From the NCBI RefSeq assembly GCF_000299935.1, contig NZ_AMRL01000001.1, positions 359,232 through 423,231 on the forward strand: DNA of 64,000 bases, given 5' to 3'. Within the stretch, counting starts at the first letter, position 1; the number at the start of each line of letters is the position of its first letter. The position numbers and the translations under genes are program-made. This document shows, piece by piece, positions 52,826 to 61,396 of this stretch. The notes below the pieces were generated by a model that was given only the letters and a program-made list of their open reading frames with translations, was not told the origin of the DNA and made no database searches. The stretch is from Oceanibaculum indicum P24. Lineage in GTDB: Bacteria > Pseudomonadota > Alphaproteobacteria > Oceanibaculales > Oceanibaculaceae.

Positions 52826-52854
52826 AAGGCCCGCCACTGATAACGGCGGGCCTT
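52826..52854 (+). terminator. Rho-independent-type terminator after second receptor
   Basis: AAGGCCCGCC and GGCGGGCCTT, a perfect 10-base stem with a 9-base loop, starts 23 bases after the receptor stop and is preceded by a run of A. A T-poor tail follows, but stem strength and position fit a terminator. Confidence 0.85.
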
Positions 52855-53054
52855 AACGTTCTCAGATTCTGGGCGCTGAAACTCTATAAGCGGTCGTTTG
52901 ATCAGGTGCAGAAGGTCGGTTCGATGCCAGGGCCAATGACCCGACCGATACATTTCTGTCCGCGGCGATACCGAAATGCCGTCCTGCGTCCCGGAAGCCG
53001 TGCCGTTACAGTACCGGCCAGACAGATACGGAGCACAATCATGGAGGTGCTGGC

Positions 53055-53561
53055 ATGGATGCGCTGATTGTCCGGCCGGGGATGATATCCGACCTGCCAG
53101 CCCTGGTCGGCATCTTCAACCATTATGTCGCCAACGGGCATGTCACCTTCGCGACGGTGCCTCATACCGTCGAGTCGCGCCGGCCCTGGTTCGAGAGCTA
53201 CGGCGCCGGAAGGCACCAGCTGCTGGTGGGCGAAGTCGACGGCATCGTGATTGGCAGCACCTACAGCAGCCCGTACCGGCCCGGACCCGCCTTCGACACC
53301 ACGGTCGAGACCAGCATCTACCTGCATCCGGAATGGCACGGGCGCGGCTTCGGCTTTCGCCTCTATGCCGCGCTGCTGCAGCGCCTGGCGGAGCAACCGG
53401 TGCATCTTGCCGTGGCCGGTGTGGCGCTGCCCAATCCGGGCTCGCTGGCCCTGCACCGCCGCCTGGGTTTCGAAGAGGTTGGCACCTTCCGGGAATATGC
53501 GCAGAAGAACGGCAGCTGGATCAGCTCGACCTGGTTCCAGCGCCGGGTCGGCACGGCCTAG
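53055..53561 (+). CDS. GNAT acetyltransferase, phosphinothricin acetyltransferase-like
   Basis: A 168-residue acetyl-CoA-dependent N-acetyltransferase. It shows the PAT-family order IVRPGMISDLPALVGIFNHY, VETSIYLHPEWHGRGFGFRL (acetyl-CoA-binding R/QxxGxG-like loop), and NPGSLALHRRLGFEEVGTFR. Members acetylate phosphinothricin, methionine sulfoximine or other amino acids. Convergent with the reductase gene (20 bases between stops), single-gene unit. Confidence 0.9.
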   Translation: MDALIVRPGMISDLPALVGIFNHYVANGHVTFATVPHTVESRRPWFESYGAGRHQLLVGEVDGIVIGSTYSSPYRPGPAFDTTVETSIYLHPEWHGRGFGFRLYAALLQRLAEQPVHLAVAGVALPNPGSLALHRRLGFEEVGTFREYAQKNGSWISSTWFQRRVGTA

Positions 53562-53581
53562 CTGCCATCTTGCGGTTGCCC

Positions 53582-54472
53582 TTAGTCGTCGGGCCAGACA
53601 AGCGAGCGGTGAAGCTGCGCCCCGGCCCAGGCGCCATCGCCCACGGCAAGCGACACCGAATGCGGCACGCGCGCGGCATCACCGCAGGCATAGACACCGG
53701 GGATGCTGGTTTCCTTGGCCGAACTGGTCTGGACCTGTATCCCCATCGGCGTTTCCATCATCTCGCAGCCCATTTCCGCGGCGAGCGGCGATGCCGGCAC
53801 ACAGCGCGAGGCGGTGAACAGTCCGGCGAACGCCAGTTCCCGGCCATCGCGCATAACGACGTCCGCGTCGCCGGATATCCGCTCGATCGGCATCTCCTCA
53901 ATGGTGACCTGCCGCCGCGCAAGGTCCTGCCGGTCCAGCGGCTCCAATGTCAGCGCCTCATTCGTGAAGAAGGTCACCTCGCCCCATTCCGGCAGAAGCT
54001 TTGCCTGATGAACAGACATCGGCCCCGTGGCAATCACGCCAATCCGCCCCTGGTCCAGCTCATAACCATGGCAATAGGGGCAGTGAAACACCGTCCGGCC
54101 CCAGCGCTCCGCCAGCCCGGCAACCGGGGGAAGCTGGTCTGACACACCAGTGGCCAGCAGAATCCGCCGGCCGGCATGGCCTGCACCATCCGCCAGGGTC
54201 ACGCTGAAACCATCCTTCGCGCCGGTGGCGGCACTCGCCGTCCCCTCTACCCAGTCCAGGGCCGGATAGGCCTGCAGCTGTGCGCGGGCAGTCCGCGCGA
54301 TCTCGCCCGGATCGGCCCCATCCTGCCCCAGGAAACCGTGCGAACGTGCGGCGAAGCGGTTGCGCCGTTGGCCGGCATCGATCACCAGCACGCGCCTGCG
54401 CGCCCGCAAAAGCTGCAGGGCTGCCGCCATGCCGGCATAGCTGCCGCCGATCACGATCACATCATGCTGCAT
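53582..54472 (-). CDS. Thioredoxin-reductase-like NAD(P)/FAD oxidoreductase
   Basis: A 296-residue flavoprotein with the FAD motif VIVIGGSYAGMAAALQLL, a redox-active CPYC (in HCPYCHGYEL), an NADPH-binding region in which the usual GGG is replaced by ATGPMSVHQAK, and the C-terminal GVYACGDAAR. ATG 54472 has GGAAAGGA 6 bases upstream and overlaps the Rrf2 stop by 16 bases. Members paired with Rrf2-type regulators act in thiol redox stress. The altered NADPH motif leaves the electron donor open. Confidence 0.88.
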   Translation of the reverse strand: MQHDVIVIGGSYAGMAAALQLLRARRRVLVIDAGQRRNRFAARSHGFLGQDGADPGEIARTARAQLQAYPALDWVEGTASAATGAKDGFSVTLADGAGHAGRRILLATGVSDQLPPVAGLAERWGRTVFHCPYCHGYELDQGRIGVIATGPMSVHQAKLLPEWGEVTFFTNEALTLEPLDRQDLARRQVTIEEMPIERISGDADVVMRDGRELAFAGLFTASRCVPASPLAAEMGCEMMETPMGIQVQTSSAKETSIPGVYACGDAARVPHSVSLAVGDGAWAGAQLHRSLVWPDD

Positions 54473-54918
54473 GTCTGTTCCTTTCCATCGCGCCTCGCCG
54501 CATGGAGGCGCCTGAAGTCCCGGGCGAGATCGGCCAGTGTGACCTCCGCAAAGCGCTCCAGCAGCAGCGCCTCGGCCTCGGCAAAGGCGCTGTCGAGCGC
54601 GATATTCACCGCCTGCTCGACCAGGCAATCGGGGTTCTCATGGCGATTGCCGATGGCGAACAGCACCGGTTCGCCCAGCGCCTCATGCAACTGGCGGAGC
54701 GTTATGGCCGAGATATCCACCGATATCCGCCATCCTCCCGCATGTCCGCGGTCCGAGCTCACCAGCCCGGCCGTACGCAACAGCCCCATGGTGCGGCGCA
54801 CGACCACCGGATTGGTTCCAAGGCAAAGGCTGAGCGCTTCCGACGTCATCGGGCCTGGCCGTTCCGTCATGTGGAGCAGCGCATGCAGGACAAGAGAAAG
54901 GCGGCTGTCTCTATTCAT
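54457..54918 (-). CDS. Rrf2-family transcriptional regulator (no Fe-S cysteine triad)
   Basis: A 153-residue winged-helix regulator (DSRLSLVLHALLHMTERPGP; GTNPVVVRRTMGLLRTAGLV; GGWRISVDISAITLRQLHEA). The three clustered cysteines that bind Fe-S in IscR/NsrR are lacking; only C32 or so and one cysteine further on are seen, so it is of the YwnA/redox type. ATG 54918 overlaps a 21-base palindrome, indicating autoregulation. Longer frames would cross the divergent promoter. Confidence 0.9.
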   Translation of the reverse strand: MNRDSRLSLVLHALLHMTERPGPMTSEALSLCLGTNPVVVRRTMGLLRTAGLVSSDRGHAGGWRISVDISAITLRQLHEALGEPVLFAIGNRHENPDCLVEQAVNIALDSAFAEAEALLLERFAEVTLADLARDFRRLHAARRDGKEQTCSMM

Positions 54919-54937
54919 GTAACTTTTATTGTTACAT
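54917..54937. promoter_or_regulatory. Perfect palindrome at the Rrf2 start, likely autoregulatory operator
   Basis: ATGTAAC and GTTACAT, 7-base perfect arms with a 7-base AT spacer, overlap the Rrf2 start codon and leader. Rrf2-type dimers often bind such sites over their own promoter. Confidence 0.7.
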
Positions 54938-54973
54938 ATCACACCAGACGTCAACACCCTTCCGATTGGCGCA

Positions 54974-55013
54974 TTGACAAAATCAAAAAATGTTATGTTA
55001 TAACGTATAATAT
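54974..55013 (+). promoter_or_regulatory. Zur-box and promoter of the receptor/CobN-like operon
   Basis: A TTGACA hexamer (54974-54979) is followed after 18 bases by TTATAA within the palindrome GTTATGTTATAAC (54992-55004: arms GTTAT/ATAAC, 3-base spacer). A TATAAT lies at 55006-55011. The palindrome equals the one at 61739-61751 and fits alphaproteobacterial Zur operators. A repressor bound there would cover the -10 region. Confidence 0.75.
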
Positions 55014-55070
55014 CACGCGACCGGGACGGGGAATCCCGGCTTGCGCCTATCTGTCGGAAGGGGTTTTCAG

Positions 55071-57032
55071 ATGAGTATCGCGAAGACGAACCGGGGCGCC
55101 GGGCTGCTGCCAGCCCGCGCCGCGGTGGGACTGTTGTCGCTGTGCGGAATGGCGGGTCTGGCACAGGCGGAGGAAATCCGACTGTCGCCCGTGGTTGTTA
55201 CGGCCACCACTGCGGAGCAGGAGCTGCGCGATGCGCCGGCAACCATTTCCGTGGTCTCGGGGGACGATCTGCGCGAGCGGCCGGTGCAGGATATGGCGGA
55301 GGCGCTGCGCGGCGTCCCCGGCATCACTATCAGCGGCATCGGCCTTGGCCGGCGCGGCATCAGTATTCGCGGCATGCCGGTCGAGCACACGCTTATGCTG
55401 GTGGACGGGCGGCGAATCAACAGCGCGGCCAGCGCCATCGCCCATGCCGACTACGACCTGAACTGGGTTCCCGTGGAGGCCATCGAGCGCATCGAGGTCG
55501 TGCGCGGGCCGATGTCCTCGCTCTATGGTTCGGATGCGCTGGGCGGCGTCGTAAACATCATCACCCGGCGGGCGACCGACCGTTGGAAGGGCAGCGTGTC
55601 GGTGAAGGGCGGCGTGCAGCAGGGCGATGGCGGCAATACCTACCAGGCGGGCACCTATGTCGGCGGTCCGCTGGTGCAGGACGTGCTCGGCCTCAGCGTC
55701 TATGCCGAGACACGCGGCCGTGGCGAGACGCCCGACGCCGCCGATCCCCGCCTGTCCGAGATCGAGCGGCGCGATGCCCGCACCGGCAGCGCCACCCTCA
55801 CCTGGACGCCGGACAGCCAGCAACGGATCGATCTGACCCTGGGCTATGGCACGGAAGAGCATGAGCGCAATACCTTGCAGACCGGCCCTGCCCCCTATGT
55901 CTATACCTCCACGGATGAGGTGGAGCGCCGGCAGTTCGCCCTGTCGCATCGTGGCGACTGGGATTGGGGCAAGTCGGAGCTGCGCGCCTACCGGACCGAG
56001 CTGGAGCGCGAGAATTTGCGGACGCGGGGCGAGGTCAGCGGCCCGCACAAGCTGACCGATGACATCGTCGATGGCCATGTCAGCGTGCCGGCACTGGGCT
56101 GGAACACATTCACCTTCGGCGGCGAATGGCGCCGCGAACAGCTCGAAGACCCGACGGTGAACAGCCTCGGCACTGACGAAGCCGACCATCATGCGGTATT
56201 CCTGCAGGACGAGATCACGCTGTCCGACGATCTGTCCCTGCTGCTGGGCAACCGCGCCGACCGGCATGAGGAGTTCGGCTGGCATAATAGCCCACGTGCC
56301 TATCTGGTCTATCACCTGTCGGACGGACTGACCCTGAAGGGCGGTGTGGGCCGGGGCTTCAAGGCGCCGACCCTGAAGCAGCTCTCGCCAGGCTACAGCG
56401 CCAGCGCGGCGGGCGGGCGCTTCACCATTGTCGGGAACCCCGACCTGAAGCCCGAAATCAACACCATGTATGAGGTCGGGGCGGAGTACGAGACACGCGG
56501 CTGGTCACTGCGCGGAAGCCTGTTCCAGAACGATCTGGAGGATCTGATCGAGACCAGCTGCATCGCGTCGTGCGGTGTGCCGCGCGCCGAGCGCCGGACC
56601 TACAGCAATGTCGAGCGGGCACGCATCCGGGGGCTGGAGCTTGGCGGCGGTGTCGATCTGACATCCTGGCTGCGCTTCGATGCCAACTACACCTACCTCG
56701 ACACGGAAAATCGCGGCACCGGTGCCGAACTGGCGGAACGGCCGCGCCATGCCGCCAATGCCAGCATCACCTGGTTCGCCGATAACGGGATGCGTGCCCG
56801 GCTGATCGGCGATTATACCGGCACCCAGCTGGTCAATGTGACCAGCGGAACCGAACGGCTGCCGGATTATACGATCTGGTCGGTTGACATCGCCCAGCCG
56901 CTGACCGAGCAGGCGACCCTGCTGATCGGCCTGCAGAATCTGACCGATGAGCGGCTGGCCGAGAAGACCGCCAGCTTCCCCTATGCCGAGGCAGGGCGGC
57001 TGCTCTGGGTTGGCCTGAACTACAGCTTCTGA
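55071..57032 (+). CDS. TonB-dependent receptor, BtuB/CirA/HmuR-like, Zur-controlled
   Basis: A 653-residue outer-membrane receptor. ATG 55071 has GGAAGG 9 bases upstream; the signal peptide ends near AQA-EEI, a TonB-box-like LSPVVVTAT follows, then a plug (RGVPGITISGIGLGRRGISI, SSLYGSDALGGVVNIITRRA) and a 22-strand-type barrel ending WVGLNYSF. Small size and no STN domain set it apart from the FecA-like receptors. It leads an operon with a CobN-like protein, TolQ-like and DUF2149 proteins, as HmuR does in Bacteroidetes haem operons. Ligand possibly a zinc-containing tetrapyrrole, haem, cobalamin or metallophore. Confidence 0.92.
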   Translation: MSIAKTNRGAGLLPARAAVGLLSLCGMAGLAQAEEIRLSPVVVTATTAEQELRDAPATISVVSGDDLRERPVQDMAEALRGVPGITISGIGLGRRGISIRGMPVEHTLMLVDGRRINSAASAIAHADYDLNWVPVEAIERIEVVRGPMSSLYGSDALGGVVNIITRRATDRWKGSVSVKGGVQQGDGGNTYQAGTYVGGPLVQDVLGLSVYAETRGRGETPDAADPRLSEIERRDARTGSATLTWTPDSQQRIDLTLGYGTEEHERNTLQTGPAPYVYTSTDEVERRQFALSHRGDWDWGKSELRAYRTELERENLRTRGEVSGPHKLTDDIVDGHVSVPALGWNTFTFGGEWRREQLEDPTVNSLGTDEADHHAVFLQDEITLSDDLSLLLGNRADRHEEFGWHNSPRAYLVYHLSDGLTLKGGVGRGFKAPTLKQLSPGYSASAAGGRFTIVGNPDLKPEINTMYEVGAEYETRGWSLRGSLFQNDLEDLIETSCIASCGVPRAERRTYSNVERARIRGLELGGGVDLTSWLRFDANYTYLDTENRGTGAELAERPRHAANASITWFADNGMRARLIGDYTGTQLVNVTSGTERLPDYTIWSVDIAQPLTEQATLLIGLQNLTDERLAEKTASFPYAEAGRLLWVGLNYSF

Positions 57033-57034
57033 CC

Positions 57035-60000
57035 ATGATGCGCATCGCCCTCCTGCTGCTGGCGGCATTGTTTACCGCCAGCATTCCCGCACAGGCCGGC
57101 GAGCGGGCCAGCCTCGTCATCCTGACCAACAGCTTCGTGCTGCCCGGCAAGCTGGACCGGCTCGCGGCGTGGGGCAGGGAGGCGGGCGTGCCGGTGCGCG
57201 CGGTCAATGTGGACCGTATGCCGGGCACGCCGGCCGAGTGGCTGGCCGGGGCCGGTCTGGCGATCCTCGACACGCCGCGGCCGAACGATCTGGCGCAGGT
57301 TCAGCAGAAGCTCGGCGATGCGCTGGCCGTTGCCGGCGTGCCGTGGGTCCGGATCGGTGGCGGGCGCCCGGCCTTCGAGGGGCTGCCGCCGGACCGCGCG
57401 CGGTTGCTGATCGGCTATTACGGCAATGGCGGCGAGGCCAATCTGCGCAACATGCTGGCAACCCTTTCCGCCTGGCATAGTGGCACCGATGCCGCGCAGG
57501 TACCGCCGCCCGTCGCCCTGCCGAAGACCGGCTTTCATCATCCGGCAGCGCCGCAACCCTTTGGCGGCGTTTCAGATTATCTCGCCTGGGGTGCAGGCCG
57601 CTGGCAGATGGACGCCCCGCGCGTTGCCTTCGCCATTCATCCCGGCACCCTGTCGAACATGCAGACGACGGTGGTCGATGCGCTGATCGCCGGCGCCGAG
57701 GCGCGCGGCCTCGTGCCGCTGGCCTTCTGGTTCGACGCCGCCGATCCGGAAGGCATTCAGGCCGTCCTCGGGGATGCCGGTCCGGTGGCGCTGGTCAATC
57801 TGCAGCATATGCAGAACGGCCCGGCCCGCAGCGCCGAATTCCTTTCTCTCGACATTCCGGTGCTGCAGGCCCTGGGCTATCGCCAGGGCGACCCGCAGGG
57901 CTGGCGCGCGGCGGAAAGCGGCGTACCGATGCACATGGTCGCCCCCTTCCTCAGCGTGCCGGAGGGCTGGGGCATGAGCGACCCGCTGGTGATCGAAGCG
58001 GTGGAGGCCGGCCAGAGTGTGCCAATCCCGGAGCAGATGAATGCGCTGCTCGACAAGCTGGCGGCGCTGGCCACGCTGCGCCGCACGCCGCCGGCCGACA
58101 AGCGCCTGGCATTGCTGTTCTGGAACTATCCGGCGGGCGAGAAGAACCTGTCCGCCTCGCACCTGAATGTGCCGGCCAGCCTGGAGGCACTGACCGGCGC
58201 GCTGGCCGAGGCCGGCTATAGCGTGCCGGCCACCGGGGAGGCGGCGCTGATCGAGGCCGGGCAGGCGATGCTGGGCGGGCTGTACCGGCCGGAGACGCTG
58301 GATGCGTTGCTGGAAGCCGGACTGGCCGAGGCCTTCCCGCTCCGCCGCTACTGGGACTGGCTGGAAACGCTGCCGGCGGCCGCCTGGACTCCGCTGCTCG
58401 ACCGCTGGGGGCTGCCGAACAGCCATTGGGCGGTGCGCCAGGTCGGCGGTGAACCGCATTTCGTGATCCCGCGCCTGAAGCTGGGAAATCTGCTGGTCCT
58501 GCCGCAGCCGCCGCGCGGCGGAAAGCCCGGCCATGCCTATCATGACGGGCGCGAGCCGCCGGATCATTTCTACCTCGCCGCCTATCTGTTCCTGCGTGAG
58601 GGCCATGGTGCCCACGCGCTGATCCATTTCGGCACGCATGGCACGCAGGAATGGCTGCCGGGCAAGGATCGCGGGCTGTGGACCGGCGATTACCCCTTCC
58701 TGGCGTTGGGCGCGATGCCGGTCTTCTACCCCTATATCCAGGACAATATCGGCGAGGCGATGCAGGCCAAGCGGCGCGGCCGGGCGGTCACGGTCAGCCA
58801 TCAGACGCCGCCCTTCGCGCCGGCCGGCCTGTATGACGAGCTGCGCGACCTGCACGCCCTGATCCATGAATATGGGCAGCTGGCGGAAGGGGCCGTGCGG
58901 GATCGTACAGAGGCGCAGATCCGCGAGGCCGCCATCGCCGCCGAGCTGCATAAAGACATTGGCTGGGAGGAAGCCGCCATCATTGCCGATTTTCCCGGCT
59001 TCTTCCGCGCCCTGCACGATCAGCTGCACGCGCTGGCCGCGGCCGCAATGCCGCTGGGCCTGCACCAGTTCGGCCTGCCTGCGGCACCGGAACACCGCCT
59101 CAGCACCGTGATGCAGCAGCTGGGCGAGCCCTATTACAAGCTGGTCTCCGACGAGCCGGAGGAGCTGTTCGTCGAGGATTTCCAGGCGCTGGCGGAGAAT
59201 CCCGCCTACCGCCTGCTGCACCGGCATCTGCGCGACGGCGCGCCGCTGGAGGAGATCGCTGACCCGACGCTGCGCGAGATGGTGGCGCTGGCGATGGAGC
59301 GCGACCGCCGGCTCGCCGAAACCGGCGAGATCGAGGCGCTGCTGGCGGGCCTCGCCGGCCGGTTCGTGGCGCCCGGTTCGGGCGGCGATCCGATCCGCAA
59401 TCCCGACGTGCCGAGCGGTCGGAACCTCTACGCTTTCGAGCCCGACAAGATCCCGACCCGCGCCGCCTATGCGGCGGGCGGCGAGGCGCTGAACATGCTG
59501 ATCGACAGTTTCCGCTCGGAGAATCAGGGCCGCGCGCCGGAGAAGCTGGCCTTCTCTTTGTGGTCGTCGGAGGCGCTGCGTCATCTCGGCGTGCTGGAAA
59601 GCCAGGTGCTGCACGCGCTGGGGCTGCAGCCGGTCTGGGACGAGGGCGGCCGGGTGCGCGCGCTGGAGATCGTGCCGGCGGTGGAGCTGGGCCGGCCGCG
59701 CATCGATATTGTGCTGCAGGTCACCAGCGTCTATCGAGACCAGTTCGACGGCTTCATGCGGCTGCTGGCCGATGCCATCGACCGGCTGGCGCGGCTGGAC
59801 GAGCCAGGCAATGCGGTCGCCGCGAACACGCGGCTGCTGGCCGACAGGCTGATGGCGCAGGGCATGCCCGAGGACCGGGCCCGGCAGCTTGCCAGCCTGC
59901 GGCTGTTCGGCAACCAGCCCGGCGATTATGGCAGCGGCCTGACCGACCGTGTGCTTGCCTCCACCGAGTGGGAGGAGGATGCGCCGCTGGCCGAAGCCTT

Positions 60001-60904
60001 CCTCGACCGGCTGAACTACGCCTTTGGGGCCCAGGAATGGGGCCTGCGGCTGGAGGGCGAAAATCTCTTCGCCAGCCAGTTGAAGGGTACAGACGGGGCG
60101 GTACTGGCGCGGTCTTCCCGGCTGTACGGCATGCTGGCCACCGACCATCCGTTCGAATATCTGGGCGGGCTGGCGCTGGCGGTCCAGCATCTCGATGGTT
60201 CCTCGCCCGCGCTCTATGTCTCCGATCTGCGTGAAACCCAGCCGAAAATGACCACGGCCGCCCGCTTCATCGCCGATGAGCTGCGCGGCCGCTATCTCAA
60301 CCCGCACTGGATGAAGGCGATGCAGGCGGAAGGCTATGCCGGCACGCTGGAGATGCTGAAGCTCGTGAATAATGTCTGGGGCTGGCAGGCCACCGCGCCG
60401 GAAACCGTGCGCGCCGACCAGTGGCAGGCGATCCACGACAGTTACGTCATGGACAGCCGCAATCTGGGCCTCGCGGACTGGTTCGAGCAGCACAACCCCT
60501 CCGCCCAGCGCCAGCTCGTCGAGCGGCTGGCTGAGGCGATCCGCAAGGGCTACTGGGATGCAGCGGACGAGACGCGCCAGCAATTGACCGAACGCTGGCA
60601 GCAGCTCGCCGCCCTGGAGACCGCCGATGCGACCGCCAGCGCCACACCCTTGGCCACCCGCGCCTTCCTGGAGGCAATGGCGGCTGGCTATGGCCTCGAT
60701 CTGGCCGGCGGCGGTGCGCAACCGGAACCGGCGACCGCTGAAGCCACCGCAGAGCCGGTGAGCGGCCGGGTGCTGGAAGCTGTCAGCGCCACGCCATCGC
60801 CAACCGGCTGGGACTGGTCGCCCTGGCTGGGCGGGCTTGGCCTGTTTTCCTGTTTCCTTGGCGGGGCGCTGTGGCAACGCCTTCGCCCCTCTTCCCTCGC
60901 ATAG
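57035..60904 (+). CDS. Exported CobN-like chelatase-family protein (HmuS-like)
   Basis: A 1289-residue protein of the CobN/BchH/HmuS family. Unlike cytoplasmic cobaltochelatase CobN it has a signal peptide (MMRIALLLLAALFTASIPAQ, cleavage near QAG) and a C-terminal membrane anchor (WLGGLGLFSCFLGGALW before a basic tail). Family landmarks: HFGTHGTQEWLPGKDRGLW (about 528-546), DQFDGFMRLLADAIDRL, YGMLATDHPFEYLGGLALAV and YVSDLRETQPKMTT. No cobS/cobT or cobalamin genes are nearby. HmuS removes metal from haem, so a periplasmic demetallation or insertion reaction on an imported tetrapyrrole is plausible. Follows the receptor after 2 bases. Confidence 0.9.
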   Translation: MMRIALLLLAALFTASIPAQAGERASLVILTNSFVLPGKLDRLAAWGREAGVPVRAVNVDRMPGTPAEWLAGAGLAILDTPRPNDLAQVQQKLGDALAVAGVPWVRIGGGRPAFEGLPPDRARLLIGYYGNGGEANLRNMLATLSAWHSGTDAAQVPPPVALPKTGFHHPAAPQPFGGVSDYLAWGAGRWQMDAPRVAFAIHPGTLSNMQTTVVDALIAGAEARGLVPLAFWFDAADPEGIQAVLGDAGPVALVNLQHMQNGPARSAEFLSLDIPVLQALGYRQGDPQGWRAAESGVPMHMVAPFLSVPEGWGMSDPLVIEAVEAGQSVPIPEQMNALLDKLAALATLRRTPPADKRLALLFWNYPAGEKNLSASHLNVPASLEALTGALAEAGYSVPATGEAALIEAGQAMLGGLYRPETLDALLEAGLAEAFPLRRYWDWLETLPAAAWTPLLDRWGLPNSHWAVRQVGGEPHFVIPRLKLGNLLVLPQPPRGGKPGHAYHDGREPPDHFYLAAYLFLREGHGAHALIHFGTHGTQEWLPGKDRGLWTGDYPFLALGAMPVFYPYIQDNIGEAMQAKRRGRAVTVSHQTPPFAPAGLYDELRDLHALIHEYGQLAEGAVRDRTEAQIREAAIAAELHKDIGWEEAAIIADFPGFFRALHDQLHALAAAAMPLGLHQFGLPAAPEHRLSTVMQQLGEPYYKLVSDEPEELFVEDFQALAENPAYRLLHRHLRDGAPLEEIADPTLREMVALAMERDRRLAETGEIEALLAGLAGRFVAPGSGGDPIRNPDVPSGRNLYAFEPDKIPTRAAYAAGGEALNMLIDSFRSENQGRAPEKLAFSLWSSEALRHLGVLESQVLHALGLQPVWDEGGRVRALEIVPAVELGRPRIDIVLQVTSVYRDQFDGFMRLLADAIDRLARLDEPGNAVAANTRLLADRLMAQGMPEDRARQLASLRLFGNQPGDYGSGLTDRVLASTEWEEDAPLAEAFLDRLNYAFGAQEWGLRLEGENLFASQLKGTDGAVLARSSRLYGMLATDHPFEYLGGLALAVQHLDGSSPALYVSDLRETQPKMTTAARFIADELRGRYLNPHWMKAMQAEGYAGTLEMLKLVNNVWGWQATAPETVRADQWQAIHDSYVMDSRNLGLADWFEQHNPSAQRQLVERLAEAIRKGYWDAADETRQQLTERWQQLAALETADATASATPLATRAFLEAMAAGYGLDLAGGGAQPEPATAEATAEPVSGRVLEAVSATPSPTGWDWSPWLGGLGLFSCFLGGALWQRLRPSSLA

Positions 60905-60919
60905 GTGGTTCTTAAGTCG

Positions 60920-61396
60920 ATGACCATGTTCGAAACCGGGCTGTACGAGATTGCCCGCCTGTTCCTTCTGCCGGTCCTGCTGCTGATCCTGCTGGCGCTG
61001 ATCTACAGCTTCTGGTCATTGGGCCGCTTCGCCATGGAGGCGTGGCAGCGCCGGCGGCCGGGCTATGTCTCGCCGCTGGCCGTCCATCACCGGCAAACCG
61101 GCTGCGCCAGCCCCGATCTGGAGCTGTGGATCGTGCAGCATCTGGAATGGCTGCGCATTGTCGCGCGCAGCGCGCCGATGCTGGGGCTGGTGGCGACCAT
61201 GATCCCGATGGGGCCGGCGCTGCTGGCGCTCAGCCGCAACGAGGCGCAGGGGGTCGGCGAGAATATGGTCGTCGCCTTCTCCGCCGTGGTGCTGGCCCTG
61301 GTCAGCGCCAGCATCGCCTTCTTCGTGCTGACCTTCCGCCGCCGCTGGCTGCTGCAGGAATTGCGGCGCATCGAGATCGCGCGGGAGGCAGCCTGA
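60920..61396 (+). CDS. MotA/TolQ/ExbB-like proton channel protein
   Basis: A 158-residue membrane protein with three hydrophobic segments (FLLPVLLLILLALIYSFWSL; APMLGLVATMIPMGPALLAL; MVVAFSAVVLALVSASIAFF). The second and third match the ExbB/TolQ pore region (GLVATMIPMG for GLLGTVWGI). It is shorter than ExbB. ATG 60920 is chosen; GTG 60905 and ATG 60926 are alternatives. It overlaps the DUF2149 start (TGATG) and corresponds in position to the TolQ-like gene of hmu operons. Confidence 0.88.
   Translation: MTMFETGLYEIARLFLLPVLLLILLALIYSFWSLGRFAMEAWQRRRPGYVSPLAVHHRQTGCASPDLELWIVQHLEWLRIVARSAPMLGLVATMIPMGPALLALSRNEAQGVGENMVVAFSAVVLALVSASIAFFVLTFRRRWLLQELRRIEIAREAA

Noticed and set aside
57572..60877. 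1101-codon open frame on the minus strand opposite the CobN-like gene
   Set aside because: It mirrors the codon periodicity of the CobN-like gene; its product is Arg/Gln/His rich, has no domain, and lacks a ribosome site.
57035..60904. Genuine cobaltochelatase CobN of cobalamin synthesis
   Set aside because: Signal peptide, C-terminal anchor, absence of cob genes and presence of TolQ/DUF2149 argue for the HmuS-like exported group.
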